A DNA stretch of 64,000 bases from Phenylobacterium sp. Lineage in GTDB: Bacteria > Pseudomonadota > Alphaproteobacteria > Caulobacterales > Caulobacteraceae. The first letter of the stretch is position 1, and the number at the start of each line of letters is the position of its first letter. A program made the position numbers and the translations under genes. This document shows positions 35,599 through 44,229 of the stretch, piece after piece. The notes under the pieces were generated by a model. That model had not been told where the DNA came from. It saw only the letters and a program-made list of their open reading frames with translations, and did no database searches. The DNA is taken from the NCBI GenBank assembly GCA_017991675.1, contig JAGOQB010000003.1, forward strand, positions 1 to 64,000, in the 5' to 3' direction.

Positions 35599-36494
35599 AG
35601 GTGCGCGGCGACCGGACCGGCCTGGCGGCGCTCGCGCCGTTCCTGTGGCTGGGCCTGTTCTTCCTGTTCCCGTTCCTGCTGGTGGCCAAGCTGTCGCTGT
35701 CGGAGACGGCGCTGGCCATGCCGCCGTACGCGCCGCGCCTCGACTGGTCGCAAGGGCTGGCCGGATTGCGGACCTTCCTGGCCGGCCTCGACTTCGAGAC
35801 TTACGCACGGCTGCCGACCGACCGGCTCTATGTGGTCGCCTACCTCTCCAGCCTGAAGTTCGCCGGCGTGGCGACCTTCATCCTGCTGCTGCTCGGCTAT
35901 CCGCTGGCCTACGCCATGGCCCGCTGCACGCCGTCGGTGCGCAAGGCGCTGCTGATGGCGGTGATCCTGCCGTTCTGGACCAGCTTCCTGATCCGGGTCT
36001 ACGCGCTGATCGGCATCCTCAAGCCGGAAGGCCTGCTGAACGTCGCCCTGCGCGCGGTCGGCCTTGGCCCTGTCTCGCTGCTCAACACCGACACCGCCAT
36101 CTATATCGGTCTGGTCTACGCCTACCTGCCGTTCATGGTCCTGCCGCTCTATGCGGTGCTCGAGCGCCAACAGCACGATCTGCTGGAAGCGGCCGCCGAC
36201 CTGGGCTGCACGCCGATCGAATCGTTCTGGCGGGTGACCTTCCCGCTGTCCCTGCCCGGCGTTGCGGCCGGATCCCTGCTCTGCTTCATTCCGATGGTCG
36301 GCGAGTTCGTGATCCCCGACCTGCTCGGCGGCTCCTCGACCCTGATGCTCGGCAAGACCATCTGGACCGAGTTCTTCGCCAACCGCGACTGGCCCGCCGC
36401 TTCGGCGGTGGCGATCGTGCTGCTGTTCACCCTGGTGATCCCGATCGTGCTCTACCAGCGCCAGCAGGCCAAGCTGACGGAGCTCGGGCGATGA
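35595..36494 (+). CDS. potH: Polyamine ABC transporter permease 1
   Basis: A six-segment inner-membrane permease of 299 residues with the EAA loop LEAAADLGCTPIESFWRVTFPLSLPG that docks on the ATPase. It starts with GTG overlapping the potG stop by three nucleotides, and its stop overlaps the next start, so the operon is tightly coupled. Confidence 0.94.
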   Translation: MKVRGDRTGLAALAPFLWLGLFFLFPFLLVAKLSLSETALAMPPYAPRLDWSQGLAGLRTFLAGLDFETYARLPTDRLYVVAYLSSLKFAGVATFILLLLGYPLAYAMARCTPSVRKALLMAVILPFWTSFLIRVYALIGILKPEGLLNVALRAVGLGPVSLLNTDTAIYIGLVYAYLPFMVLPLYAVLERQQHDLLEAAADLGCTPIESFWRVTFPLSLPGVAAGSLLCFIPMVGEFVIPDLLGGSSTLMLGKTIWTEFFANRDWPAASAVAIVLLFTLVIPIVLYQRQQAKLTELGR

Positions 36495-37279
36495 AGCGCG
36501 GCCTCACCGGCTTCAACATCGCCGCCCTGGTCGTCGGCTTCGGGTTCCTCTACCTGCCGATCGTCCTCTTGGTGATCTACTCGTTCAACGCCAGTCGGCT
36601 GGTGACCGTATGGGGCGGGTTCTCGACCCGCTGGTACGCCTCGCTGTTCCGCAATGAACAACTCCTCGACGCGATCTGGGTGACCTTCCGGGTCGGTCTG
36701 ATCTCGGCGACCATCGCCACCGTCCTCGGCACCCTGGCGGCCATCGCGCTTGTCCGCGCCATGCGTTTCCGGGGACGCACCCTGTTCTCCGGCATGGTGT
36801 TCGCGCCGCTGGTGATGCCCGAGGTGATCCTTGGCCTGTCGCTGCTGCTGCTGTTCGTCTCGCTCGGCCTGCCGCGCGGGTTCTGGACCGTCACCGTCAG
36901 CCACGCGACCATCACCATGTGCTACGCCTGCGTGGTCATCCAGGCCCGCCTCGCCGCCTTCGACCGTCAGCTCGAGGAGGCCGCCCAGGATCTCGGCTGC
37001 CCGCCGATCAAAGCCTTCTTCCTGGTCACCCTGCCTAACATCGCCCCGGCCGTAGCGGCGGCCTGGATGCTCGCCTTCACGCTGTCGCTCGACGACCTGG
37101 TGATCGCCAGCTTCACCTCGGGCCCCGGGGCCACCACCCTGCCGATGCGGATCTACAGCCAGGTGCGCCTGGGCGTCAGCCCGGAGATCAACGCCGTCTC
37201 GACCCTGCTGATCGGCCTGGTCGCCACCGGCGTCATCGCCGCCTACCTCCTCCAGCTGCGCCGCAAGACCGACGATTAG
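36491..37279 (+). CDS. potI: Polyamine ABC transporter permease 2
   Basis: The second permease, 262 residues, starting MKRGLTGFNIAALVVGFG. The EAA loop is LEEAAQDLGCPPIKAFFLVTLPN. ATG at 36491 overlaps the potH stop (ATGA). The gene ends in a TTAG sequence in which its TAG and the TAA of the convergent cytochrome gene share bases 37276-37279. It completes the pot operon. Confidence 0.94.
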   Translation: MKRGLTGFNIAALVVGFGFLYLPIVLLVIYSFNASRLVTVWGGFSTRWYASLFRNEQLLDAIWVTFRVGLISATIATVLGTLAAIALVRAMRFRGRTLFSGMVFAPLVMPEVILGLSLLLLFVSLGLPRGFWTVTVSHATITMCYACVVIQARLAAFDRQLEEAAQDLGCPPIKAFFLVTLPNIAPAVAAAWMLAFTLSLDDLVIASFTSGPGATTLPMRIYSQVRLGVSPEINAVSTLLIGLVATGVIAAYLLQLRRKTDD

Positions 37280-38124
37280 TCGCCTGCGTTGAGCCGCCTC
37301 GCCCGCGCCGACAGGTAGGCGTAGAGCGCCTCGACCTCGGCCGGCGTGAACACCTTGAAGTCCGAGCGCGCCACCAGGGTCATGATCCCCAGGTGCCGCC
37401 CGCCCGGCGGGACCCCGGTCCGCATCAAGGTGTCGAACGCCTGGGCGTCATAGGCGCCGACGACGCGCAGGTCCGGCCCCCCTTCCCGCTCGTCGCCCGC
37501 CAGATTTGAGCCGTGGCACTCCGAGCAGACCGTCCGGGCGATATGGCGTCCGGCCGCCAGCTCCGGTCCCAGGTCCATGGCCGGCGTCGCACGCGCCCGC
37601 GCCACGCGCCGAGGTTCGTCGAGCGCGCCCTTCAGCACGTCCCAACGGGCGCGCAGGCCCGCGCTCTGCGGCGGCCGCGGAACACCGGCCGGCGGGTGCG
37701 CGCGGACGAACGCCAGCACTGTCGACATCTCCTCCGCCGTCAGGTGCATCAGGGTCTGGGCCGGCATCCCCCACAGCGCCCGCCCGTCGCTGGGCCGCAC
37801 GCCCTGGCGGATCGCCTGGGCCAGCTGTTCGTCGCTGTAGCGCGCGGCCGCCAGGGTCAGGTTCGAGGCGTAGTTACGGACCAACCGCGGGTTGGGATTG
37901 TAGATCTTCCCCTGCAGGTCCGCCCCGTGGCAGCTCGTGCAGCCATAGAGCTTGGCCAGCCTGCGCCCCTCGGCCGCCATGTGCGCCGGCCCGGCGCGCG
38001 CCGTCTCGGGCGCGAGCCGGTAGCTCCGGGTGATCAGCAGCTCGCTCCAGATCCACAGGGCGACCCCCGCCAGCGTCGCCGCCGCAATCGCGCCCAGCAC
38101 GACCGAGACGAGGGTTCGCCCCAT
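37276..38124 (-). CDS. Membrane-anchored diheme cytochrome c
   Basis: The 282-residue protein has an N-terminal membrane anchor (about residues 4-26) and two class I heme domains with CTSCH (YGCTSCHGADL) and CSECH (VCSECHGSNL). Axial Met candidates are in the following loops (LWGMPAQTL and HLGIMTLV). This fits an electron-transfer subunit of a periplasmic dehydrogenase or oxidase. It begins 9 nt after the amidase gene ends on the same strand, an unexpected operon partner. Confidence 0.9.
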   Translation of the reverse strand: MGRTLVSVVLGAIAAATLAGVALWIWSELLITRSYRLAPETARAGPAHMAAEGRRLAKLYGCTSCHGADLQGKIYNPNPRLVRNYASNLTLAAARYSDEQLAQAIRQGVRPSDGRALWGMPAQTLMHLTAEEMSTVLAFVRAHPPAGVPRPPQSAGLRARWDVLKGALDEPRRVARARATPAMDLGPELAAGRHIARTVCSECHGSNLAGDEREGGPDLRVVGAYDAQAFDTLMRTGVPPGGRHLGIMTLVARSDFKVFTPAEVEALYAYLSARARRLNAGD

Positions 38125-38133
38125 GCGCTGCGC

Positions 38134-39546
38134 CTAGAGGGGCGCCACGCGGTCGAACCAGGGCCGGGCCTGCTCCAGCTGACCGGCCAGCCGGAACAGC
38201 AGCGCCTCCTCGCCCATCCGGCCGACGAACTGAATGCCGATCGGCAGACCGCCCTGGCTCCAGGCCAGCGGCACCGACATCGCCGGCTGGCCGGTGTTGT
38301 TGAACGCCTGGGTGTTGGGCATGAACTTGAACAGGCGCTGAGTATATTCGCGCGGGTCCTCGGTCAGGTGGCCGATCGGGATCGCCGGGCTGCCCAAGGT
38401 CGACAGCAGCAGCACGTCGTACTGCTGGAACAGGCCCGCCATCGCCCGCCCGTAGGCATGGATCGCCGCCAGGCCGCGCACATAGTTGGCGCCGGTGACC
38501 TGCTTGCCGCGCTGGTACGTCAGCCAGGTCAGCATCTCGACGTCGCCCTGCGCCACCGGACGGCCGCGACGCTCGCCCTCGGCGTCCAGGGTCGCAGCGA
38601 TGCTGGCGGCGATCACGTCGCCGGCGCCTTTCTGCATCGCGGCCAGATCGCCGGGCACGCGCACCTCTTCGACCATGTGGCCCATCCCCTCGCACAGCCT
38701 GGCTGCGTCGAGCACGGCGGCCGCGCACTCTGGGTCCAGGCCGTCGGAAGCAAGCGCCGCTGTGGTGAAGCCGATGGCCAGCTTGCCGGGGTCGCGGCGC
38801 GCCTCCTCGGCGAACGGCCGCTCGGGCGGGGCCAGAAAATAGGGATCGCCCGGCTGCGGCTGGCACACCGCGTCCAGCAGCGCGGCGCTGTCGCGCACCG
38901 AGCGCGTCACCGCATGCTGGATCGAGGCGCCGCCCCACCCCTCGCCCGTCGGCGCGAACGACACCCGCCCGCGCGAGGGCTTCATCCCGAACAGCCCGCA
39001 GACCGAGGCCGGAGTACGGATCGACCCGCCGCCGTCGCTGGCGTGCGCCGCCGGGACGATGCCCGCGGCCACCGCGGCCGCCGCGCCGCCCGACGACCCG
39101 CCCGGCGTGCGGCCGGTGTCCCAGGGATTGCGGCAGACGCCCAGCAGCGCCGGCTCGGTCACCGGCATCAGGCCGAACTCCGGCGTGTTGGTCTTGCCGA
39201 ACAACACCAGTCCGGCGTCCTTGTAGGCGGTGGTGATGGCGCTGTCGGCGGCCGCGGTCGCGTCGCGGAACACCGCCGAGCCCACCGTCGTCGGCGCGCC
39301 CTCGAGCTGTGCGCCCAGGTCCTTGAGCAGGAACGGCACCCCGGCCATCGGCCCGCCCCAGATGTCGCGTTTGACGTCCTGGCGGCCCCATTCGGTGAGG
39401 TCCATAGTCACGGCGTTGATCTTCGGATTGACCGCCGCCATCCGCGCCACCGCCGTCTCCAGCAACTCCGAAGGGCTGACCTCGCCCTTCGACACCAGCC
39501 CGGCCAGGCCCACGGCGTCGTGTTTGCGGTACTCTTCGAAGTTCAT
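38134..39546 (-). CDS. Amidase signature family enzyme
   Basis: An amide hydrolase of 470 residues with the Ser-cisSer-Lys arrangement: Lys in FLLKDLGAQ, cis-Ser in [12 protein letters not shown], and the nucleophile segment [16 protein letters not shown]. The start [13 protein letters not shown] at 39546 was chosen over a longer frame to 39579 since family members begin near here. Substrate unknown. It is the first gene of a pair with the diheme cytochrome. Confidence 0.93.
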   Translation of the reverse strand: MNFEEYRKHDAVGLAGLVSKGEVSPSELLETAVARMAAVNPKINAVTMDLTEWGRQDVKRDIWGGPMAGVPFLLKDLGAQLEGAPTTVGSAVFRDATAAADSAITTAYKDAGLVLFGKTNTPEFGLMPVTEPALLGVCRNPWDTGRTPGGSSGGAAAAVAAGIVPAAHASDGGGSIRTPASVCGLFGMKPSRGRVSFAPTGEGWGGASIQHAVTRSVRDSAALLDAVCQPQPGDPYFLAPPERPFAEEARRDPGKLAIGFTTAALASDGLDPECAAAVLDAARLCEGMGHMVEEVRVPGDLAAMQKGAGDVIAASIAATLDAEGERRGRPVAQGDVEMLTWLTYQRGKQVTGANYVRGLAAIHAYGRAMAGLFQQYDVLLLSTLGSPAIPIGHLTEDPREYTQRLFKFMPNTQAFNNTGQPAMSVPLAWSQGGLPIGIQFVGRMGEEALLFRLAGQLEQARPWFDRVAPL

Positions 39547-39621
39547 GGCGCGCTCCCTGCTTTTGCCGCAGGTGACCATAGGCGCGCGCCTATTCCAACC
39601 TCAGGTAATAGGGCCATCGCC

Positions 39622-40146
39622 CTAATGGCGCATGCCGATGTGCTCGATGACGGCTCCGCGCATCGAATGGGTCTGCTGGATCGGCAGGCCCGTGGTCTCG
39701 AACTGGGTTTTCAGCTGGGTCTTGCGCGCCAGCAGCCGCTCGCCCAGTTCGTCCATGTCGAGGCCGGCATGCCGCGCCTGGGCGAACATGCCCTCCGAGC
39801 GCATCTCCTCCTCATGGACATGGTGGCGGATCTCCTCCGACAGCACCTTGACCTTGGCGTCATAGAACGCCTCGTTCGGGGCGGCGTCCGACAGCTCGGC
39901 GATCATCAGCTTGGCCCCGTCGTGCTCGACATAGGCCTCGTCCAGCGTGCTGTCCGTGATCGCGCCGCGGCAGGCGGGGTAGAAGATCTCCTCCTCGATC
40001 ATCGTGTGCACCGTCAGGTCGACGCAGATCTGATGCACGATCGCGGCCTTGCGCCCCGCCCCGCGTGCGGACTTGAAGTCCTCGAACAGGGCCTCGACCG
40101 CGCGATGATCGGCCTTGAGCAGAGCGATGGCGTCGGGGGCGGCCAT
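39622..40146 (-). CDS. Hemerythrin HHE domain protein
   Basis: The 174-residue cytoplasmic four-helix protein has the HHE metal ligands spread as in the family: LLKADHRAVEALF, VDLTVHTMIEEEIFYP, AYVEHDGAKLMIAEL and EIRHHVHEEEMRSEGMF. Such proteins bind a diiron centre and sense or store oxygen or NO. A GGAGAGG site precedes the ATG at 40146. The frame stays open upstream into the transporter gene, but only this 3' part is real. Confidence 0.9.
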   Translation of the reverse strand: MAAPDAIALLKADHRAVEALFEDFKSARGAGRKAAIVHQICVDLTVHTMIEEEIFYPACRGAITDSTLDEAYVEHDGAKLMIAELSDAAPNEAFYDAKVKVLSEEIRHHVHEEEMRSEGMFAQARHAGLDMDELGERLLARKTQLKTQFETTGLPIQQTHSMRGAVIEHIGMRH

Positions 40147-40202
40147 GGGACCTCTCCTGGGTTCGTTTCCAGGATCAACCCTCGCCCGGCCCGGCCGTTC
40201 CG

Positions 40203-41495
40203 TCAGTCCTCGGCGATCTCGCTGTGCTTCCGCGTGTCGCGCATCCGCAGGTAGGTGATGAGCGAGACGCCAATCATGCCGGTGACGTACCAGTAAAAGC
40301 CGCTCTCCATCCCCTGGCTCTTGAACCACAGCGCCACATACTCCGCCGTGCCGCCGAAGATCGTGTTGGCCAGCGCATAGGGCAGAGCCACCCCCAGCGC
40401 CCGGATGTGGGCCGGGAACAGCTCGGCCTTCACCACCGCATTGATCGAGGTGTAGCCGGTGACGATGATCAGGGCGCCCAGCACGATGGCGAAGGCGACA
40501 TAGGGGTCGCTGGTCTTCGCGAGCGTCGTGAAGATCAGGTAGGTGAAGGCCACCCCCATCACCCCGAACGCGATCATCAGCGGCTTGCGGCCGATCTTGT
40601 CCGACAGCGCCCCGGCCGCCGGCTGGATCAGCATGTAGACGAACAGCGCCGCCGCGCTGATCGCGGTCGCCGTCTCGCGGCTGAAGCCCGAGGTGTTGAC
40701 CAGGAATTTCTGCATGTAGGTCGAGTAGGCGTAGAAGGCGAGCGTCCCGCCCGCCGTCAGCGCAATCACCGTGAAGGCCTGGCGCGGATAGTGCTTGAAC
40801 AGCGCAAAGCCGCTCGACTTCGGCGCATCGCTCGCCTGGGCGTTCTTGAACGACTCCGTCTCGGCCAGGCCGCGGCGCAGGTAGAACACCACCACCGCCA
40901 GCGCCCCGCCGATCACGAACGGGATCCGCCAGCCCCAGGCCTCGAGGTCCGGCTCGGGCAGGATCGCCTGCAGCAGCAGCAAGACCAGCAAGGCCAGCAG
41001 CTGGCCCGAGATCAGCGTCACGTACTGGAAGGACGAGAAGAAGCCGCGGCGCTGCCTGCCGGCCATCTCGCTGAGATAGGTGGCGCTGGCGCCGTACTCG
41101 CCGCCGACGCTCAGCCCCTGCATCAGGCGCGCCAGCACCAGCAGGGCCGGCGCGATCCAGCCGATCTGGTCGTAGCCCGGCGTCAGGGCGATCAGCAGCG
41201 AGCCGGCGCACATCAGCGACACCGACAGCGTCAGCCCCGCCTTGCGGCCCTTGCGGTCCGAATAGATGCCCATGATCCAGGCCCCGATGGGCCGCATCAG
41301 GAAGCCCACCGCGAACACAGCCGCGGCGTTCAGCAGCTGGGCGGTGCGGTCGCCGGCCGGAAAGAAGATCGGCGCGAAATAGAGGGTGAAGGCGGAATAG
41401 ACGTACCAGTCGTACCACTCGACCAGATTGCCGGTGGATCCGCCGATGATCGACTTTAGTCGATGCCGGCGGTCGGCGGCTGCGCTATCGACCAT
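40203..41495 (-). CDS. MHS-family MFS transporter (KgtP/ProP-like)
   Basis: A twelve-helix symporter of 430 residues, starting MVDSAAADRRHRLKSIIGGS, then TGNLVEWYDWYVYSAFTLYF, the signature opening of the metabolite:H+ symporter group. The loop 2-3 motif GIYSDRKGRKAGLTLSV and the GLSVGGEYGASATYLSE motif are present. Likely substrates are dicarboxylates such as alpha-ketoglutarate, or proline/betaine; I cannot tell. GGGGAGGGG precedes the start. The hemerythrin-like gene follows 56 nt on. Confidence 0.93.
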   Translation of the reverse strand: MVDSAAADRRHRLKSIIGGSTGNLVEWYDWYVYSAFTLYFAPIFFPAGDRTAQLLNAAAVFAVGFLMRPIGAWIMGIYSDRKGRKAGLTLSVSLMCAGSLLIALTPGYDQIGWIAPALLVLARLMQGLSVGGEYGASATYLSEMAGRQRRGFFSSFQYVTLISGQLLALLVLLLLQAILPEPDLEAWGWRIPFVIGGALAVVVFYLRRGLAETESFKNAQASDAPKSSGFALFKHYPRQAFTVIALTAGGTLAFYAYSTYMQKFLVNTSGFSRETATAISAAALFVYMLIQPAAGALSDKIGRKPLMIAFGVMGVAFTYLIFTTLAKTSDPYVAFAIVLGALIIVTGYTSINAVVKAELFPAHIRALGVALPYALANTIFGGTAEYVALWFKSQGMESGFYWYVTGMIGVSLITYLRMRDTRKHSEIAED

Positions 41496-41520
41496 GAAAC
41501 CCCTCCCCCTGGGGAAATCA

Positions 41521-41554
41521 GAAACAAGCGGCCGGCGCTCTGGCGGCGCCGGCC
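41521..41554 (-). terminator. Probable terminator of sugE
   Basis: On the minus strand GGCCGGCGC pairs with GCGCCGGCC around a 7-nt loop, then GCTTGTTTC. The U-run is interrupted, so termination may be partial. Confidence 0.55.
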
Positions 41555-41619
41555 GGTCGCCCGGAGACTACTTCCGGACGCAGGTTTCTTCCTAGGGCCT
41601 CGCGCGCCGTTCGCGCGAT

Positions 41620-41940
41620 CTAGTGGGAGCTCGACAGCTTCATCAGCACCAGGCCGCCGACGATCATCACCGCCGCCAGGATGCGCACGATGCTGACCTG
41701 CTCGCCCAGCACCGCGATGCCGACCAGGAACGCGCCGACCGCGCCAATGCCGGTCCAGACCGTATAGGCGGTGCCCAGCGGCAAGGTGCGCATCGCCACC
41801 GACAGCAGGCCGAAGCTGGCGATCATGGTCCCGATGGTGATGACGCTCGGCACGAGTTTTGTGAACCCGTGCGACTGCTTCATGGAGAACGCCCAGACCA
41901 CCTCGAGCAGTCCGGCGATAAACAGAAGAATCCAGGCCAT
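41620..41940 (-). CDS. sugE: Small multidrug resistance protein SugE/Gdx, guanidinium exporter
   Basis: The 106-residue, four-helix protein opens [20 protein letters not shown] and is close to E. coli SugE (Gdx), with the essential Glu13 and the [15 protein letters not shown] motif. Gdx proteins export guanidinium with two protons. AAAGGAGGG lies five or six nt before the ATG at 41940. The leader carries two ACGR-loop hairpins of a guanidine-II riboswitch, which supports the substrate assignment. It is preceded by tRNA-Thr on the same strand. Confidence 0.93.
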   Translation of the reverse strand: MAWILLFIAGLLEVVWAFSMKQSHGFTKLVPSVITIGTMIASFGLLSVAMRTLPLGTAYTVWTGIGAVGAFLVGIAVLGEQVSIVRILAAVMIVGGLVLMKLSSSH

Positions 41941-41960
41941 GCGGCCCTCCTTTCGAAGAG

Positions 41961-42011
41961 CCGGGCCGTCCCGGACATTGATTCCCACGATTTTGGGGGA
42001 GGTCGTTCCTC
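41961..42011 (-). promoter_or_regulatory. Guanidine-II (mini-ykkC) riboswitch upstream of sugE
   Basis: On the minus strand two short hairpins precede the ribosome-binding site. P1 (42011-41999) is GAGG-AACGA-CCTC; P2 (41974-41961) is CCGGG-ACGG-CCCGG. Both loops contain ACGR, the invariant ligand motif, and the linker is 24 nt. P1 has one extra A in the loop compared with the usual tetraloop. SD (AAAGGAGGG) follows 7 nt after P2, which suits translational control. Gene context (Gdx exporter) agrees. Confidence 0.78.
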
Positions 42012-42067
42012 GCGGCCCCTAGCTAATTTCGCGGCCATGCCGGGTCAAGTCGCCGTCTCGACGCGGA

Positions 42068-42143
42068 TGGTGCCGGCTACAGGATTCGAACCCGTGACCT
42101 TCGGTTTACAAAACCGCTGCTCTACCAACTGAGCTAAGCCGGC
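42068..42143 (-). tRNA. trnT: tRNA-Thr (TGT)
   Basis: The minus strand gives acceptor GCCGGCT/AGCCGGC, D-arm AGCTCAGTTGGTAGAGC, anticodon loop TTTTGTAAA with anticodon TGT, T-loop GGTTCGAATCC and encoded CCA. Confidence 0.97.
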
Positions 42144-42269
42144 GCGGCTCCCGCACGCCGCCGACCGATGCCACGCCCTGCCCCCGCTGCCAAGCCCCCC
42201 GCCGCTGGCACGGCAGTTGCGAAAGCCGATCGGTCCACCCGGACCAAATCCCATTTGGAGACTCCTTAC

Positions 42270-42923
42270 GTGAGCACGAAAAAACATTGGCTGGTGGGCA
42301 CGGCTGCGGCTATGGCCGTGGCGCTGGTCGCCGGCGGCGCAAACGCCGCGACCCTGATCAACGGCAGCTTTGAAGAAGGCGCCGAGCCGGGCAGCTTCAT
42401 CACCCTGGGCAACGGCAGCACCGCGATCACCGGCTGGACCGTCAAGGGCCACGGCGTCGACTACATCGGCTCCTACTGGACCGCCGCCCATGGCGATCGC
42501 AGCGTCGACCTCTCCGCCCTGAACGGCGGCACGATCCAGCAGACCATCGAGACGATCGTCGGCAAGACCTACAAGGTCACGTTCTGGCTGGCCGGCAACC
42601 CCGACGGCGGCCAGGGCGACAAGTTCGTCGCCACCTCGGTCAGCGGCGATCAGGTGAACAGCTTCTCGTTCCATGTCGGCGGCGGCAACACCAAGCAGAA
42701 CATGGGCTGGACGCAGCACAGCTACACGTTCAAGGCGTTCGACCCGAACGCCACCCTGGCCTTCAACTCCCAGACCAACACCCCGTACGGCCCGGCGCTC
42801 GACAACGTGTCGATCTCGGCGGTGCCGGAACCGGCCACCTGGGCCATGATGATCATGGGCTTCGGCGGCGTCGGCGCTGCGGTTCGCGCCTCGCGCCGCA
42901 AGCAGGCCCTCGCCTTCGCCTGA
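42270..42923 (+). CDS. PEPxxWA-CTERM secreted protein, DUF642 / choice-of-anchor C type
   Basis: The 217-residue protein has a signal peptide (KKHWLVGTAAAMAVALVAGGANA), a jelly-roll domain (LINGSFEEGAEPGSF, then HGVDYIGSYW and GTIQQTIETIVGKTYKVTFWLAG) that matches choice-of-anchor C proteins, and the C-terminal sorting signal VPEPATWAMMIMGFGG plus ASRRK. The tail is expected to be processed by an exosortase. The GTG start at 42270 is supported by GGAG 9 nt before it. Confidence 0.9.
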   Translation: MSTKKHWLVGTAAAMAVALVAGGANAATLINGSFEEGAEPGSFITLGNGSTAITGWTVKGHGVDYIGSYWTAAHGDRSVDLSALNGGTIQQTIETIVGKTYKVTFWLAGNPDGGQGDKFVATSVSGDQVNSFSFHVGGGNTKQNMGWTQHSYTFKAFDPNATLAFNSQTNTPYGPALDNVSISAVPEPATWAMMIMGFGGVGAAVRASRRKQALAFA

Positions 42924-42997
42924 TCCACAACAGGCGCTATGAAGGACGCCGTCGGTTCTCTGGAACCGGCGGCGTTCTTTTGCCCAAAGGCGGCTTC

Positions 42998-43483
42998 GTG
43001 GACCTGAAACCGATCGAGATCTTCATCGACGCCGACGCCTGCCCGGTGAAGGACGAGACCTACAAGGTCGCCCAGCGATACGGGCTCAGGACCTGGGTCG
43101 TCTCCAACGCCTTCATGCAGATCCCGCAATCGCCGCTGATCGCGCGGATGATCGTCGACGCCGGTCCGGACGTGGCCGACGACTGGATCGCCGAGCACAT
43201 CGCCCGCGGCGACGTGGCGATCACCAACGACATTCCGCTGGCCGAGCGGGTGCTGACCGCGGGCGGATACGCCCTTGCCGCCAACGGCCGGCCTTTCACC
43301 GAGAATTCGATCGGCGCGGCCATCGCCCAGCGGGCGCTGATGGAGCAGCTGCGCTCGACCGGCGAGATGCTCGGCGGGCCTCGCCCCTTCGACCGCAACG
43401 ACCGCTCGCGGTTCCTGCAGTCCCTGGACGAGACAATCCAGAAGGAGCGTCGTCGACGCGCCTTGCAACGCGGCGGCGCATGA
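42998..43483 (+). CDS. YaiI/YqxD family protein (DUF188)
   Basis: A PIN-like nuclease-fold protein of 161 residues, without proven function. Motifs: IFIDADACPVKDE at the N-terminus (two Asp), DDWIAEHIARGDVAITNDIPLAERVL in the middle and GRPFTENSIGAAIAQRAL after it. The start is taken as the GTG at 42998, because AAGG lies upstream; a TTG six codons earlier is possible. Confidence 0.9.
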   Translation: MDLKPIEIFIDADACPVKDETYKVAQRYGLRTWVVSNAFMQIPQSPLIARMIVDAGPDVADDWIAEHIARGDVAITNDIPLAERVLTAGGYALAANGRPFTENSIGAAIAQRALMEQLRSTGEMLGGPRPFDRNDRSRFLQSLDETIQKERRRRALQRGGA

Positions 43484-43520
43484 CTAGCTTGCGGTCACGT
43501 TTGGCTGAGGGGTTCTGAAT

Positions 43521-44021
43521 ATGCGCAATGCGTTGATGCTGTCCGTCCTGGGGTCCTGCGCCCTGCTCGCCGGCTGCGGCCAGGGCGGCGGCGAAAAGTC
43601 CGCGACGTCCACGCCCGCACCGGCGCCCGCGGCCGAGCACGAACCCACCGCCGCCGAAAAGGCCGCCGTCCTGGCCAGCCTGCCTGCGCCGTACAACACC
43701 GCCGACATCGACAACGGCAAGGCCAAGTTCGCCATGTGCCGCTCGTGCCACACGATCATCGAGGGCGGCGCCAACCTCACCGGCCCGAACCTGCACGGCG
43801 TCTTCGGCCGCAAGGCCGGCGCGCTCGAGACCTACAAGTATTCCGACGCCGTGAAGAACGCCGGCTTCGTCTGGGACGCCGAGCACCTGGACAAGTGGCT
43901 GGCCGAGCCGCGCACCTTCCTGCCGGGCACCAAGATGACCTTCGCCGGTCTCAAGGCCGAGAAGGACCGCATCGACCTGATCGCCTTCCTGAAGGTCGAA
44001 ACCGGCTACAAAGCGCCGTGA
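43521..44021 (+). CDS. Lipoprotein cytochrome c (class I)
   Basis: The 166-residue protein has a lipobox LLAGC (Cys 19), an Ala/Pro-rich linker (about residues 25-55) and a single heme domain with CRSCH (FAMCRSCHTIIEGG) and the Met ligand in PGTKMTFAG. The spacing matches cytochrome c2/c550-type proteins, so it is a lipid-anchored periplasmic electron carrier. A terminator lies 150 nt past the stop. Confidence 0.92.
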   Translation: MRNALMLSVLGSCALLAGCGQGGGEKSATSTPAPAPAAEHEPTAAEKAAVLASLPAPYNTADIDNGKAKFAMCRSCHTIIEGGANLTGPNLHGVFGRKAGALETYKYSDAVKNAGFVWDAEHLDKWLAEPRTFLPGTKMTFAGLKAEKDRIDLIAFLKVETGYKAP

Positions 44022-44171
44022 GACGCTAGCATTCCAAAAAGGCAACCTTGACGAGAATAGCGATCGGCCGCAGCATGAGCCGGTCGAGGCTGCGCTTGCA
44101 TCTGTCAGCCGAGATCCTGCGCCGGCGCCTGTGACACCCCCTTGTCGCAGCCGGCGCCACCCCGACAACTC

Positions 44172-44197
44172 GCCTCCCCCGCTGGGGGAGGCTTTTT
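44172..44197 (+). terminator. Rho-independent terminator after the cytochrome c gene
   Basis: A perfect 9-bp stem GCCTCCCCC/GGGGGAGGC with loop GCT is followed by TTTTT on the plus strand. The 150-nt stretch between the stop codon (44021) and this point is non-coding; it may be a long 3' UTR. Confidence 0.85.
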
Positions 44198-44229
44198 CGT
44201 AGAGCGATGGTTCTGGCCTCGGGGCCGGG

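Noticed and set aside
35645..36490. 5' extension of the potI frame across potH
   Set aside because: potH is clearly encoded in another frame; potI starts at 36491 with an ATGA overlap.
40147..41418. 5' extension of the hemerythrin-like frame across the MFS transporter gene
   Set aside because: The reading frame is open by chance opposite the correct frame of the transporter; the hemerythrin gene has its own ATG with a good ribosome-binding site at 40146.
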